A stretch of 64,000 nt of DNA from JAPPLB01 sp965218555 (lineage in GTDB: Bacteria; Acidobacteriota; Terriglobia; Bryobacterales; UBA6623), in contig OZ244625.1 of assembly GCA_965218555.1 (NCBI GenBank), positions 2,356,001 through 2,420,000 on the forward strand, in the 5' to 3' direction. A program made the translations under genes and the position numbers. The notes beneath the pieces were generated by a model that did not search any database, was not told where the DNA came from, and saw nothing but the letters and a program-made list of their open reading frames with translations. Shown in pieces: positions 25,426-34,367 of this stretch; the first letter of the stretch is position 1; every line of letters starts with the position of its first letter.

Positions 25426-25744
25426 ATTCACCTCTGATGATTCTGGGATTGACATCCGTCACGAGCTGAAAGTTCGAGAAAGCGGGCCCCGCGTCCATGA
25501 AAGCGGGCACTGCATCCATGCCGGTGCCGTCCGCGGGGCGAAAACTCAAAATCCCCCACACCACCAGCGCCACGAGGACAAGTCCGGCAACTGGGACCGG
25601 AATCTGAATCCGTCCCCGCAGTATCCATTCCCACCAGCGCGTTTCCTGAGCAGCGTGCATCCGCGCCTCGAGCGAGGCGGGTGCGCGCGGGACCCTCCAC
25701 TGGGCAAGAAGCTTGTTCAGATCGTCGTTTTTCAGTGGTTGCAT
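25403..25744 (-). CDS. Small single-pass membrane protein, candidate anti-sigma factor
   Basis: The 113-residue protein has a charged cytoplasmic N-terminal segment of about 45 residues (NDDLNKLLAQWRVPRAPASL), one membrane helix (VPVAGLVLVALVVWGILSF, about 49-67) and a 45-residue external tail. It starts 11 bases after the ECF sigma gene and overlaps the next gene. That topology and position fit an anti-sigma factor, although no zinc-binding HxxxCxxC motif is present. Confidence 0.65.
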   Translation of the reverse strand: MQPLKNDDLNKLLAQWRVPRAPASLEARMHAAQETRWWEWILRGRIQIPVPVAGLVLVALVVWGILSFRPADGTGMDAVPAFMDAGPAFSNFQLVTDVNPRIIRGEYGESQEN

Positions 25745-25755
25745 GATTCGTTGAC

Positions 25756-26244
25756 TCAGGCTGGCGCCAGCGGCGCAAGTACTCGTCTAAGGTTTTCCCG
25801 GGCGCGATGAAGGCGTGCCTTAACAGTGCCGACTTCCGCCTCGACCGTTCCGGCAATCTCCTTGAGCGAAAGGCCCTCGTACTCGGCCAGCACAATAACC
25901 TCGCGCTGCAACGGCGGCAGAGCTTTGACAGCCTGTGCGACCAGTGCAGCCGTCTCTTGTCCAGCAGGATTGATCGGCTCGACGGCCGGCTCTTCATCCC
26001 CGATGGAATTCCATCGGCTCTCCGCACGCCAGCGCTTGAGAATCAGATTGCGCGCAACGCCGAGCAGGAAGCAGCGCAGCGTGCCGCGTTCCGGGTCATA
26101 TCGCGCTGCATTGCGAAGCAACGTCAAGAAGCAATCCTGGGCGACTTCTTCGGCGTCGTGCGCGTTCCCCGTCATGCGGTAGCTGAAGCCGTAGACGGCG
26201 TCTTTGTGTTCCCGGAAAGCGGCATTGAACTCAGATCGCTTCAC
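25756..26244 (-). CDS. ECF-type RNA polymerase sigma factor
   Basis: The 162-residue protein directs RNA polymerase to special promoters. Region 2 shows YGFSYRMTGNAHDAEEVAQD and region 4 reads ALPPLQREVIVLAEYEGLSL then AGTVEAEVGTVKARLHRARE, the usual ECF layout. It heads a three-gene minus-strand operon with the candidate anti-sigma factor and the secreted protein. An autoregulated promoter would be expected in 26245-26400. Confidence 0.93.
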   Translation of the reverse strand: MKRSEFNAAFREHKDAVYGFSYRMTGNAHDAEEVAQDCFLTLLRNAARYDPERGTLRCFLLGVARNLILKRWRAESRWNSIGDEEPAVEPINPAGQETAALVAQAVKALPPLQREVIVLAEYEGLSLKEIAGTVEAEVGTVKARLHRARENLRRVLAPLAPA

Positions 26245-26854
26245 TCGTTTGACTCGCGCGGAGGACCACAGCTTCTAGGGGGTATTACCAGGAACGGCCG
26301 GAAAGGATACGGTGGTCGTACGGAATTCCCTCTCGACCCGTGGATACGAATCGTGGAATGAACGAAGAACACCTGAACGTCGGTGATCTACCGCATCGTG
26401 ATCGGCTTGACTATTACGTCCTCGCTTGCGCCGACGGCGACTTCAGCCTTCGTTGCCTCGGGTCTTGCACGCCAGAGCTTCTCGATCGAGATTTCCGTTT
26501 TGGCCTCCCGGCGTCACTACGGTAGCGCGGTCAAGGCTTCCTTGAAAGAATTTTGCAATGGTGTCAGGTTCGATCCTCTTTTTGGGTCGGGCTCGACTTC
26601 GCATCGGCGGCGGCGAAGAGCACGACGCCGAAGGCAAGCGGACGCAATGGCGAAACCACGCCTGTTGCCGTCGATACGATGTTGTCAAGTTCGCAGGCCA
26701 TCAGCCCGTATGGCACGTGTTCCACTGTGCGCGATTGCACAGGATCAGGAAGCATGTTTATCTTTGAGCGGACGAATTCTGACGTTGCAACGACTCGGCC
26801 AACAGATCGCGGATAGGAAAAAAGAGCGACCGAGCCCCCGTTGCGACAGGACGA
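26245..26854. other. Intergenic, degraded, no supported gene
   Basis: Several frames of 80-110 codons overlap on both strands, but none has family motifs or a ribosome site. The most protein-like is on the minus strand ending at 26564 (for example HVPYGLMACELDNIVSTATG). I cannot assign it. Confidence 0.3.
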
Positions 26855-27031
26855 ATGCGATATGGCGGAAAAGATCGTTTTCGAGAAGCGTCGCTTTCCC
26901 GCACGTCGCATTATGAGCAAGCAGTGAAGGGCTATTGGCAGGGAGAGGCGGTGTGGAAGAGCATGCTGCACTACGAGAGTCTCCAGCGCTACTACATGTT
27001 CGGTGAGGAGCGCTTGGCCCGAAGGCAGTGA
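26855..27031 (+). CDS. Short ORF or gene fragment, unrecognised
   Basis: A 58-codon frame starts MRYGGKDRFREASLSRTSHY and ends with a natural-looking aromatic segment (GYWQGEAVWKSMLHYESLQR, then YYMFGEERLARRQ). There is no clear ribosome site. It lies just before the IS1182-type element and may be the tail of a damaged gene. Confidence 0.3.
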   Translation: MRYGGKDRFREASLSRTSHYEQAVKGYWQGEAVWKSMLHYESLQRYYMFGEERLARRQ

Positions 27032-27145
27032 AGGCTTACGATCGGGGTTCTCACTGCCTCTTCTCCGGTCGGGCCCCAGAGAGCCCCGCAGCATGGTTTG
27101 GCCGACAATGACCGGGGCTCGGCGCGCACAGGGGCGCTTTGACGG

Positions 27146-27173
27146 CGCGCAACCGATCCAGACTGTGTGAGAA
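27146..27173. repeat. Left terminal inverted repeat of the IS1182-type element
   Basis: It contains ACCGATCCAGACTGTGTGA, shared exactly with the right end at 28827-28854 in inverse orientation. Two mismatches occur in 28 bp. Confidence 0.85.
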
Positions 27174-27400
27174 CCCACCGGGAGGGGGCTGCCCTGCCTG
27201 CTGGAGGTAGAATGGAGCATGGCATACATCACTGGGGCAGATCGCGCTCAGGTGCTTCTGCTGCCGGATTCGGTAGATGACTATGTGGGTGCAGACAACC
27301 CAGTGCGGTTCATCGACGCTTTCGTCGACAGTCTGGACTTGGCGGGGGCGGGGTTCGAACGAGCGGAGCCGAAAGAGACCGGGCGCCCGGGGTACGATCC

Positions 27401-27438
27401 CGCCGACTTGCTGAAGCTGCGCCGACTTGCTGAAGCTG
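27401..27438. repeat. 19-bp tandem duplication inside the transposase gene
   Basis: CGCCGACTTGCTGAAGCTG occurs twice head to tail at 27401-27419 and 27420-27438. Since 19 is not a multiple of 3, it shifts the transposase frame by one base. Confidence 0.95.
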
Positions 27439-28826
27439 TACATCTACGGGTATCTGAACCGGGTGCGGTCCAGCCGGCGGCTGGAGGCGGAGACGCACCG
27501 CAATTTGGAGGTGATCTGGCTGCTGCGCCGCCTGCGGCCGGACTTCAAGAGCATTGCGGATTTTCGGCGCGAGAACCGGGAGGCGTTGCGGCAAGTGTTC
27601 CGAGACTTCGTGAAGGTGTGCCGGAGCCTGGAGCTGTTCGGCCGGGAGTTGATCGCGGTCGATGGCACGCGGATCAAGGCGGTAAACAGCCGGGACCGGA
27701 ACTTCACCGAGGCCAAGCTGCGACGCGAGTTGGCGGCGAGCCAGGAACGGCTGGAGCGGTACCTGCAGCAGATGGATGAGATGGATGCGGCCGACGCGGC
27801 CGATGCGAGCCCCAGCAAGGGGCGGGTGCGGGATCTGGCACAGAAGATTGCGGCGCTGCGAGAGCGCCGGACGCGTCTCGAAACGCACCGTAAGGCGCTG
27901 CAGGAGAGTGGCGAGGAGCAGCTCTCGCTGACCGACCCCGACGCCCGGGCGATGCACAGCGGCACTGGAGTGGGGGTGGGTTACAACGTGCAGATCGCGG
28001 TGGACACGAAGAACAAGCTGATTGCCGAGCAGCAGGTGCAGCGTCAGGTTTCCGATCTCGGGCTGCTGGCCGAGACGGCGAGCGCGGCGCGAGAGAGCCT
28101 CGGCGTCGAGCGGATCGATGCGGTGGCTGACAAGGGATACTTCAAGGTCGAGGACATCGCCGGGTGCGAGGCGGCTGGGATCACGCCGTATGTGCCGAAG
28201 CCACGGCGCAGCCCGGCCCGTCACAGCGGTCGCTTTCCGAGAGAGCGGTTCCGCTACGACGAGGGAACCGACACGTACGCCTGTCCGGGCGGGCAGCAAC
28301 TGAAGCCCCTGTACACCAGCAGGGTGCGCGACACGACGTTGATGCACTACGCCAATCGCGGGGCTTGCCGGGACTGCGCTTTGAAGGCGCAGTGCACGAG
28401 TAACAGCTACCGGCGTATTGGACGGTACGCGGATGAGGTGGTGCTGGACCGCATGGCAGAGCGCCTCGCCGAGCGGCCCGGAGTGCTGCAACGCCGCCGG
28501 GAGTCCGCCGAGCACCCCTTCGGTTCGATCAAGCACTGGATGGGCTACGGTGGGTTTCTGATGCGCAGGCTCGAGAACGTTCGGGGCGAGTTCAGCTTGA
28601 CCGCTCTGGCCTACAACATCCGCCGTGCGACGACCTTGGTCGGGATCCCGGAACTGATCGCAGCGGTCCGTCCATGGTCGCCGCGTGAGACGTTCAAACC
28701 AGCTGGAATCGCCCCCCAAGGGCCTGTTGCAAAGCATCAGGGCGCATGGCAGCAGCGAATCGACGACAACCCGCTCACGGCCCAAATCCCAGTTCTCTCA
28801 CACCGCAAGATTCGACTCAGTCCCTC

Positions 28827-28854
28827 TTTTCACACAGTCTGGATCGGTTGTGCG
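28827..28854. repeat. Right terminal inverted repeat of the IS1182-type element
   Basis: It reads TCACACAGTCTGGATCGGT in its core, the inverse of the left end at 27146-27173. Confidence 0.85.
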
Positions 28855-29014
28855 ACACTCCAGCATTCGCCCAGGCTTCACGGATCGCGGAGAACGACTG
28901 GCTTTCGCCCGGCAGCGGTATCAGACGTGCGCGCCGCATGTCATTGCCCCGCCGATTACCGCCGTGGTGACGGTGGACGGGCTGTGCTGCACGACCGCTG
29001 ACGAAACCACATGA
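28855..29014 (+). pseudogene. Probable 3' fragment of a gene cut by the IS, coupled to the BCCT gene
   Basis: Beyond the right IS end a frame reads RGERLAFARQRYQTCAPHVI, then APPITAVVTVDGLCCTTADE and stops at 29012-29014. The stop overlaps the ATG of the transporter gene in an ATGA junction, as in coupled operon genes. I do not recognise the protein. The fragment is probably what remains of a gene into which the IS inserted. Confidence 0.4.
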
Positions 29015-30567
29015 CTGAGATCTCGAAGATCGACTACAAGCCAGGTCAGGACAACGTCCAGTTCCTCGGTCTCGACATCCACTATCCGGTCTTCTTCGTC
29101 TCAAGCCTCACCATCATCGCATTCGTCGCCGGGGTGCTGGTGTTCCAAGCCGAGGCGACGGCCGCCTTCGGGGCGCTGCGCGCGGGGCTCATGTCAACCT
29201 TCGACTGGCTGTTCATGGGCGCGGGCAACCTGTTCGTACTCTTCTGCCTGCTGCTGATGGTGACGCCGCCTGGCCGCGTGCGCCTGGGCGGCGCGGATGC
29301 CCGGCCGGACTACTCCCGACCGACCTGGTTCGCCATGCTGTTCGCCGCAGGGATGGGCATCGGCCTGATGTTCTTCGGGGTGTCGGAGCCCGTGGAGCAT
29401 TTTCTGCAACCGCCGCTCAGTCTCGAGGCGGCCGACACGGCGGCGACGGTGCGCCTCGCCGTGGCCGGCGCCATCTATAACTGGGGAATCCATGGGTGGG
29501 CCATGTACGCGGTTGTGGCGTTGTCGGTCGCCTTTGCGTCGTACAACCTCGGCCTGCCGATGACGCTGCGGGCGGCGTTCTATCCGCTCCTGGGAGATGC
29601 AGTGTGGGGCCGGTTCGGCCACGTCATTGACATTCTCTCCGTCTTCGCCACGCTCTTTGGGCTAGCCGTGTCGCTCGGCCTGGGCGCCCAACAGGTGGCG
29701 GCAGGGCTGGCCTACCTGTGGGGCACGCCGGCGACCGACACCGTTCAGGTGCTGCTGATTGTCGGCATCACCGGCATGGCGCTGGCCTCGGTTGTCAGCG
29801 GAATGGATAAGGGCATCAAGCGGCTGAGTGAGGCCAACCTGCTGATCGCCCTGCTGCTGTTGGTGTTCGTGCTGACGGTCGGGCCGACGCTCGACATCGC
29901 CACCGGCATCGTGACCAGCCTCGGTCAGTATCTCGCGGCGATCGGACCGCTCAGCAACTGGGTGGGCCGTGAGGACCTCCACTTCATGCACGGCTGGACG
30001 ACTTTCTTCTGGGCTTGGTGGATTGCATGGTCCCCCTTCGTCGGCCTGTTCATCGCCCGGGTCTCGCGCGGCCGGACGGTGCGCGAACTGATCGCCTGCA
30101 TGCTGATCATCCCGACGATGATTATTGCGATCTGGATGACCGCCTTTGGCGGAACCGCGTTGTCGCAGTACGTCGACAGCGGCCATCCCGATGTGATCGC
30201 GGCGGTGCAGGCGCAGCAGCCGGAGATTGCCCTGTTCATGCTGCTGGAGACGCTGCCGCTGGTTAACGTCACGTCGTTCATCGGCCTCGTGCTCGTGGTG
30301 GTGTTCTTCGTCACCTCCTCCGACTCCGGATCGCTGGTCATCGACACCATCACCGCCGGCGGTAAGCTGGATACGCCGGTTGTCCAACGCGTGTTCTGGT
30401 GCGTCTTGGAGGGGCTGGTCGCCATTGCGCTGCTGCTCGGCGGCGGCCTCGTGGCTGCTCAGGCAGCAACCCTCGCGGCCGGACTCCCCTTCGTGTTGGT
30501 GTTGGTCGCCATGTGCTACAGCATCTGGAAGGGCCTGCGCGAGGCCACGGCGGGCAGGGACCGTTAA
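29011..30567 (+). CDS. BCCT-family betaine/carnitine/choline transporter
   Basis: BCCT carriers import quaternary ammonium compounds with Na+ or H+. The 518-residue protein has about twelve membrane helices. It has the family features FAAGMGIGLMFFGVSEPVEH (the glycine-rich GMGIGL segment), YNWGIHGWAMYAVVALSVAF and the aromatic box region HGWTTFFWAWWIAWSPFVGL. The tail past the last helix is short. It lies 844 bp upstream of the N-methylglutamate operon on the same strand, so supplying a methylated amine precursor is a reasonable inference. Confidence 0.93.
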   Translation: MTEISKIDYKPGQDNVQFLGLDIHYPVFFVSSLTIIAFVAGVLVFQAEATAAFGALRAGLMSTFDWLFMGAGNLFVLFCLLLMVTPPGRVRLGGADARPDYSRPTWFAMLFAAGMGIGLMFFGVSEPVEHFLQPPLSLEAADTAATVRLAVAGAIYNWGIHGWAMYAVVALSVAFASYNLGLPMTLRAAFYPLLGDAVWGRFGHVIDILSVFATLFGLAVSLGLGAQQVAAGLAYLWGTPATDTVQVLLIVGITGMALASVVSGMDKGIKRLSEANLLIALLLLVFVLTVGPTLDIATGIVTSLGQYLAAIGPLSNWVGREDLHFMHGWTTFFWAWWIAWSPFVGLFIARVSRGRTVRELIACMLIIPTMIIAIWMTAFGGTALSQYVDSGHPDVIAAVQAQQPEIALFMLLETLPLVNVTSFIGLVLVVVFFVTSSDSGSLVIDTITAGGKLDTPVVQRVFWCVLEGLVAIALLLGGGLVAAQAATLAAGLPFVLVLVAMCYSIWKGLREATAGRDR

Positions 30568-31149
30568 CCCGCCACATGCATCCCAGCTCGGCGAGCCGGT
30601 CGAATCCGGCACGGCTTGCGCCCCGCCCTGTCGATGTTCAGGCATCGTTATTCTCCTGTCGGCGCAACGTGAGGAGTACCCCTGGTGAGCCAAGCAGAAC
30701 GTTTCCTTTCGGCTCGAGGTACTGAAGCCCTTCAGTCTTGTTTTGCCGCCCTGGCCTGCCTAGCATGACGACAGGTAGGCGAGAGTCATGTCGAAAAGAG
30801 CCGCACAGGATGCGCGGGTGCTGCCAACGGAAGAGCTTTGGCCCAAGCGCATGGAGGGCGCGCCATGGTCCGATATTTCCCGCCATTTCCCAGCTTTCTT
30901 GCCGCCCAGTCACTGCTTCCCTGCTCACTTCTGCCCACTATTGCCCGGCATTGCCCGGCGCCTTTTTATTGCTTGCCTGCTCACGATTGCGCGGCATTGC
31001 GCGGCTAAAAATACTGCCCCTGAGCAAGTGTCCGCGCACCGTCAACCGTTCTCGGTGGGCCTCACGACGAGCGGCCGTTCGTCGCTGCACCCGTCGCCCT
31101 CCAGGCTCGTTCCGCTACGGCGAACGCAACATGAACCCATGCTGAGAAA
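30568..31149. other. Intergenic, mobile-element debris
   Basis: No gene is supported. Between about 30880 and 31005 short motifs recur in near-periodic fashion (ATTTCCC, ATTGCCCGGC, ATTGCGCGGC, CTGCTCAC) in a low-complexity manner. The following sequence leads into the IS21-like terminus, so the stretch is probably the decayed interior of such an element. Confidence 0.35.
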
Positions 31150-31200
31150 GGGGAACGTTCTGTCTTGCACAAACAGGGGAACTATCTATCTTGCCTTGAC
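31150..31200. repeat. Relic terminus of an IS21-like element (repeated binding sites)
   Basis: Two direct repeats, GGGGAACGTTCTGTCTTGC (31150-31168) and GGGGAACTATCTATCTTGC (31176-31194), are spaced 26 bp apart. They end at CTTGACA, which on the minus strand reads TGTCAAG. Multiple spaced repeats next to a TG..CA end are typical of IS21-type elements. No istA or istB gene is present. Confidence 0.5.
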
Positions 31201-31410
31201 AGCATCGCTATTCTCCTTGCGTCCCTCCACTTGGAGGCGGAAGATGCTCGAATCCAACCGGTCGGCCGCCATGGCGGGAACGAGCGGCTGGTCGCGCCCA
31301 ACAACCGGCGGGCCGCGGCCTGCTTATATAAAGATCACCCGTTGTGATAGGCTACCCGTCTACTTACCGGCCCGCTCCCGAGAGCCAACTTGGCGGGAGC
31401 CGCGAATCGT

Positions 31411-32319
31411 ATGTGCGGCATCGCAGGATACTTCGACAAGTCAGGACACGCAGAGGCCCCGGTCGGAGCCACCGTGCTGAACATGCTGCGGGCGCTCGGC
31501 TGCCGCGGGCCGGACTCCGCGGGCGTTGCTCTCTACCGGAAGCAGTCGGACGGCGATCTCGTTCTCCAGGTCAAGTTGGGCGAGAACGGGCGCTCGCAAG
31601 AGCGCGCCGAGGAAGTGGTCCGCAAGGTGTCCGTTTTGTCGGCGGCGCGCGACGTTTCGACCACCGGCAGCTATCTGCGCCTGACGCTGGAGGAATCGGC
31701 CGACCCCGGCGCACTGGGTGCAACGATCGAATCCGTCGCGCCGGACGTGGAGGTCGTCAGCATGGGGCGGCGCCTCGAGATCGTCAAGCAGGTGGGCTCG
31801 CCGGATCGTCTGGAAGAGACGTTTCGGGTCTCCGCCCTGCGAGGCTCGCATGGCATCGGCCACACGCGCATGTCGACGGAGTCGAAAGTCGATCTCAGCC
31901 ACTCCCAACCTTTTTGGGCGCATGGCTATCCGGATCTGGCGATCGTGCATAACGGCCACATCACGAACTACCACAAGCTGCGGCGGCAGTATGAGCAGAA
32001 GGGGACTCGCTTCTACACGGAGAACGACTCGGAAATCATCGGTATCTACGTCGCCGATGAGCTGCGCCGGCGGAATTCGCTGGAGGAAGCTCTGGCGGCG
32101 GCGCTGGTCGACCTGGACGGCTCGTTCAGTTGTCTGGTCAGCACGAAGGATGCGATGGGCTTCGTGAAAGATCCATTTGCTCACAAGCCGCTGCTTTTTG
32201 CCGAAACCGAAAGGTTCGTCGTTGCCGGAACCGAGGAGGTCGCTTTCCGGGCGGCGTTCGACGACGCGTTGGAGGTCCGCGAGGCGGGAGCACGGGAATT
32301 CAGGGTATGGCGGAACTGA
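31411..32319 (+). CDS. mgsA: N-methylglutamate synthase subunit A-like, class II glutamine amidotransferase (GlxB type)
   Basis: The protein has 302 residues and starts MCGIAGYF, exposing the N-terminal cysteine nucleophile that releases ammonia from glutamine. CRGPDSAGVALYR, the GHTRMSTES region, NGHITNYHKLRRQY and ENDSEIIGIYVADE follow, the normal amidotransferase order. It corresponds to the first part of glutamate synthase, split off as a separate subunit. In MgsABC the partner subunits join methylamine-derived nitrogen to a carbon skeleton. A start 7 codons upstream (31390) would block the cysteine, so it is rejected. It overlaps mgsB by 13 bases. Confidence 0.85.
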   Translation: MCGIAGYFDKSGHAEAPVGATVLNMLRALGCRGPDSAGVALYRKQSDGDLVLQVKLGENGRSQERAEEVVRKVSVLSAARDVSTTGSYLRLTLEESADPGALGATIESVAPDVEVVSMGRRLEIVKQVGSPDRLEETFRVSALRGSHGIGHTRMSTESKVDLSHSQPFWAHGYPDLAIVHNGHITNYHKLRRQYEQKGTRFYTENDSEIIGIYVADELRRRNSLEEALAAALVDLDGSFSCLVSTKDAMGFVKDPFAHKPLLFAETERFVVAGTEEVAFRAAFDDALEVREAGAREFRVWRN

Positions 32320-33014
32320 GTTGCGGCGGGCGGACGACGCGCGACATCAACGCGGAGATCCGGCGGCTCGTGGCGGCGAGTGAGGTGGTCACGGTGCGGT
32401 CGCCCGGCGCGCGTCACAATCTGGGAGTGGCGCTGCTGGAAAAAGGCGAGGTCGTCTTTGACGGCAGCGTGGGCTACTACTGCGCGGGGTTGATGGACAG
32501 CGCGACGGTTCGCGTGCGAGGCAGCGCCGGCTGGGGCCTGGCGGAGTCGATGCTGAGCGGCGAGGTCGTGGTCGAAGGCAGTGCCGGGAACAGCGCCGGC
32601 GCTGCGATTCGAGGTGGGACGGTTGTCGTGCTGGGGGATTCGGGAGCGCGTACCGGCGTCTCGATGAAAAACGGGGTCATCCTCGTCACCGGCAGTTGCG
32701 GCTACATGAGCGGGTTCATGGGCCAGGGAGGCAAGCTCATCGTTTGCGGCGACGCGGCAGAGGCGCTGGGCGATTCGATGTACGAGACGGTGTGCTTCGT
32801 GGGGGGCAAGATCGCGGACTTGGGCAACGATGCCGTCGTGGTCGAGAGCACGGACGAGGACAAGGAGTTTCTTGACGCCGCACTGGCGCGCTACGTCCCC
32901 TCGTCGTTGCGGGCGAAGCTGCCTGACGGCGGCGGCTTCCAGAAGGTTGTCGCGGGGCGCAAGCTGTGGAACTTCGACAAAGCCGAATGGCGGACCTGGG
33001 AGGAGGCTCTCTAG
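32307..33014 (+). CDS. mgsB: N-methylglutamate synthase subunit B-like, GXGXG beta-helix protein (GlxC type)
   Basis: The 235-residue protein is the right-handed beta-helix domain normally found at the C-terminus of glutamate synthase. It shows repeated glycine turns: GSVGYYCAGLMDSATVRVRG, GSAGNSAGAAIRGGTVVVLG, GSCGYMSGFMGQGGKLIVCG. It has no catalytic residues of its own and serves as a structural link between the amidotransferase and FMN subunits. The ATG at 32307 lies inside mgsA; the longer frame upstream is out-of-phase noise. Confidence 0.85.
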   Translation: MAELSCGGRTTRDINAEIRRLVAASEVVTVRSPGARHNLGVALLEKGEVVFDGSVGYYCAGLMDSATVRVRGSAGWGLAESMLSGEVVVEGSAGNSAGAAIRGGTVVVLGDSGARTGVSMKNGVILVTGSCGYMSGFMGQGGKLIVCGDAAEALGDSMYETVCFVGGKIADLGNDAVVVESTDEDKEFLDAALARYVPSSLRAKLPDGGGFQKVVAGRKLWNFDKAEWRTWEEAL

Positions 33015-33020
33015 GCGGCC

Positions 33021-34343
33021 ATGTCCGAATCTTCTCCGCGGGTCCTGCAGAAGAGCGGGATTTTTTCTTCGCGCGTCATCGAGGACATCCAGACCAAGGC
33101 CGAGAGCGGGGTCTATCGCATCCGCGGTTACGGGACGCTGCGCGAGCGCCGCTGGGCGACATTCGACGATCTGACGTTCCTGCCTTGCTCCCTGACACGC
33201 ATACCGCTGGAAGGATATCGTGAGAAGTGCGAGACGAAAACCGTGTTGGGCACGCGTTTCGCCGAGCAGCCGATCGAGCTGGACATCCCGATCATGATCA
33301 CCGGGATGAGCTGGGGGGCGCTGTCGTACAACGCGAAGGTGGCGCTGGCGAAAGGAGCTTCGGAGATCGGTTCGTCGAATACCACCGGCGACGGCGGGAT
33401 GTTGGCGGCGGAACGTGCAAACAGCCGCACGTTGGTCTACGAGGTGCTTCCTTCGCGCTACGGCATCGACGTACACCACATGCGGCTCTCCGACGGGATC
33501 GAGTTGACGATCGGCCAGGGCGCGAAACCCGGCACGGGCGGGTTGCTGCTCGATTCCAAGGTCTCCGGGGAGATCGCGCAGCAAAGGGAATTGCCGGCAG
33601 GGGTCGATCAGCGGAGCCCGGCGCGGCACCCGGACATGCTCGGCCCCGACGACATGATCATCAAGATCGAGGAATTGCGCGAAGCCACCGACTGGCGGGT
33701 GCCGATCTTCGTGAAGCTGGGAGCCAGCCGCGTCTACGATGACGTAAAGTTAGCGGCTAAAGCCGGGGCGGACGTGGTCGTCGTGGACGGCATGGAAGGC
33801 GGGACCGGCGCTTCCCCCGCGATCTTGCAAGAGCACACCGGCGTCCCGACACTTGCCGCCGTCTGTGAGGCGCGCGCGGCTCTCGAGGATATGGGGCTCT
33901 ACGGCGAGGTGCAGTTGATCATCGCGGGCGGCATCCGCGACGGAGTGGACGCCGCCAAGGCGATGGCTCTGGGGGCGGATGCGATCTACATCGGGACGGC
34001 GGCGCTGATCGCGTTGAATTGCAACCGGCCTCTCTACGTCGAGGATTATCACAAGCTGGGAACCGAGCCGCATTACTGTCATCATTGTCATACCGGACGT
34101 TGTCCGGTGGGTGTGACAACGCAGGACCCCGAACTGATGAAGCGGCTGCCGATCGACGAGGGGGCCGAACGCATCACCAACCTGCTGCGAGCCATGACGC
34201 TGGAAATCCAGATGTTGGCGCGAGCGTGCGGCAAATCGGACGTGCATCATTTGGAGCCCGAAGACATGGCGGCGCTCACGCCCGAGGCATCGGCCGTCTG
34301 CCAGGTGCCTTTGGCCGGTACGAGGCGGGTTTGGGGTTCCTGA
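33021..34343 (+). CDS. mgsC: N-methylglutamate synthase subunit C-like, FMN-binding glutamate-synthase domain protein (GlxD type)
   Basis: The 440-residue protein is the FMN/Fe-S catalytic domain of the glutamate synthase family. It has MITGMSWGALSYNAKVALAK, NTTGDGGM, QGAKPGTGGLL, VVVDGMEGGTGASPAI, and the FMN phosphate loop IIAGGIRDGVDAAKAMALGA. CHHCHTGRCPVGVTTQ supplies the cysteines for a [3Fe-4S]-type cluster. It starts 6 bases after mgsB, so mgsABC is a unit. The same trio is called glxBCD in rhizobia. Confidence 0.87.
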   Translation: MSESSPRVLQKSGIFSSRVIEDIQTKAESGVYRIRGYGTLRERRWATFDDLTFLPCSLTRIPLEGYREKCETKTVLGTRFAEQPIELDIPIMITGMSWGALSYNAKVALAKGASEIGSSNTTGDGGMLAAERANSRTLVYEVLPSRYGIDVHHMRLSDGIELTIGQGAKPGTGGLLLDSKVSGEIAQQRELPAGVDQRSPARHPDMLGPDDMIIKIEELREATDWRVPIFVKLGASRVYDDVKLAAKAGADVVVVDGMEGGTGASPAILQEHTGVPTLAAVCEARAALEDMGLYGEVQLIIAGGIRDGVDAAKAMALGADAIYIGTAALIALNCNRPLYVEDYHKLGTEPHYCHHCHTGRCPVGVTTQDPELMKRLPIDEGAERITNLLRAMTLEIQMLARACGKSDVHHLEPEDMAALTPEASAVCQVPLAGTRRVWGS

Positions 34344-34367
34344 GGTCGAGATCGAGGTTCAACGAGC

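Larger units (their letters stand above)
27146..28854 (+). mobile_element. IS1182-family insertion sequence (1.7 kb)
   Basis: Terminal inverted repeats of 28 bp match at 26 positions: left CGCGCAACCGATCCAGACTG (27146 onward) and right, read on the minus strand, CGCACAACCGATCCAGACTG (28854 downward). One transposase gene fills the interior. I see no convincing target duplication directly outside the repeats. The element separates the ECF operon from the BCCT transporter gene. Confidence 0.85.
27219..29001 (+). pseudogene. IS1182-family transposase broken by a 19-bp tandem duplication
   Basis: The frame opening at 27219 begins MAYITGADRAQVLLLPDSVD and continues DNPVRFIDAFVDSLDL to GRPGYDPADLLKL. 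It then goes out of phase at the duplication, and homology resumes from 27433 as LYIYGYLNRVRSSRRLEAET. The rest is complete: DFRRENREALRQVF, LIAVDGTRIKAVNS, AVADKGYF and the C-terminal FGSIKHWMGYGGFLMRRLEN. Deleting one 19-bp copy restores one continuous frame. The frame also runs through the right inverted repeat to 29001, with no stop of its own before the element ends. As it stands no full-length transposase can be made without frameshifting. Confidence 0.85.

Noticed and set aside
27401..27438. Programmed frameshift site in the IS transposase
   Set aside because: No slippery A/T run is present; an exact 19-bp tandem duplication explains the shift more simply.
29662..30693. Minus-strand frame of 343 codons opposite the BCCT gene
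   Set aside because: His/Arg/Gln-rich composition and no motifs; the plus strand encodes a clear twelve-helix transporter.
31411..34343. Ordinary assimilatory glutamate synthase split into three genes
   Set aside because: The domains are the same, but no NADPH-binding small subunit is present and the genes are fused in one operon with sarcosine-oxidase-like subunits and a GmaS-like ligase, so the Mgs/Glx assignment fits better.
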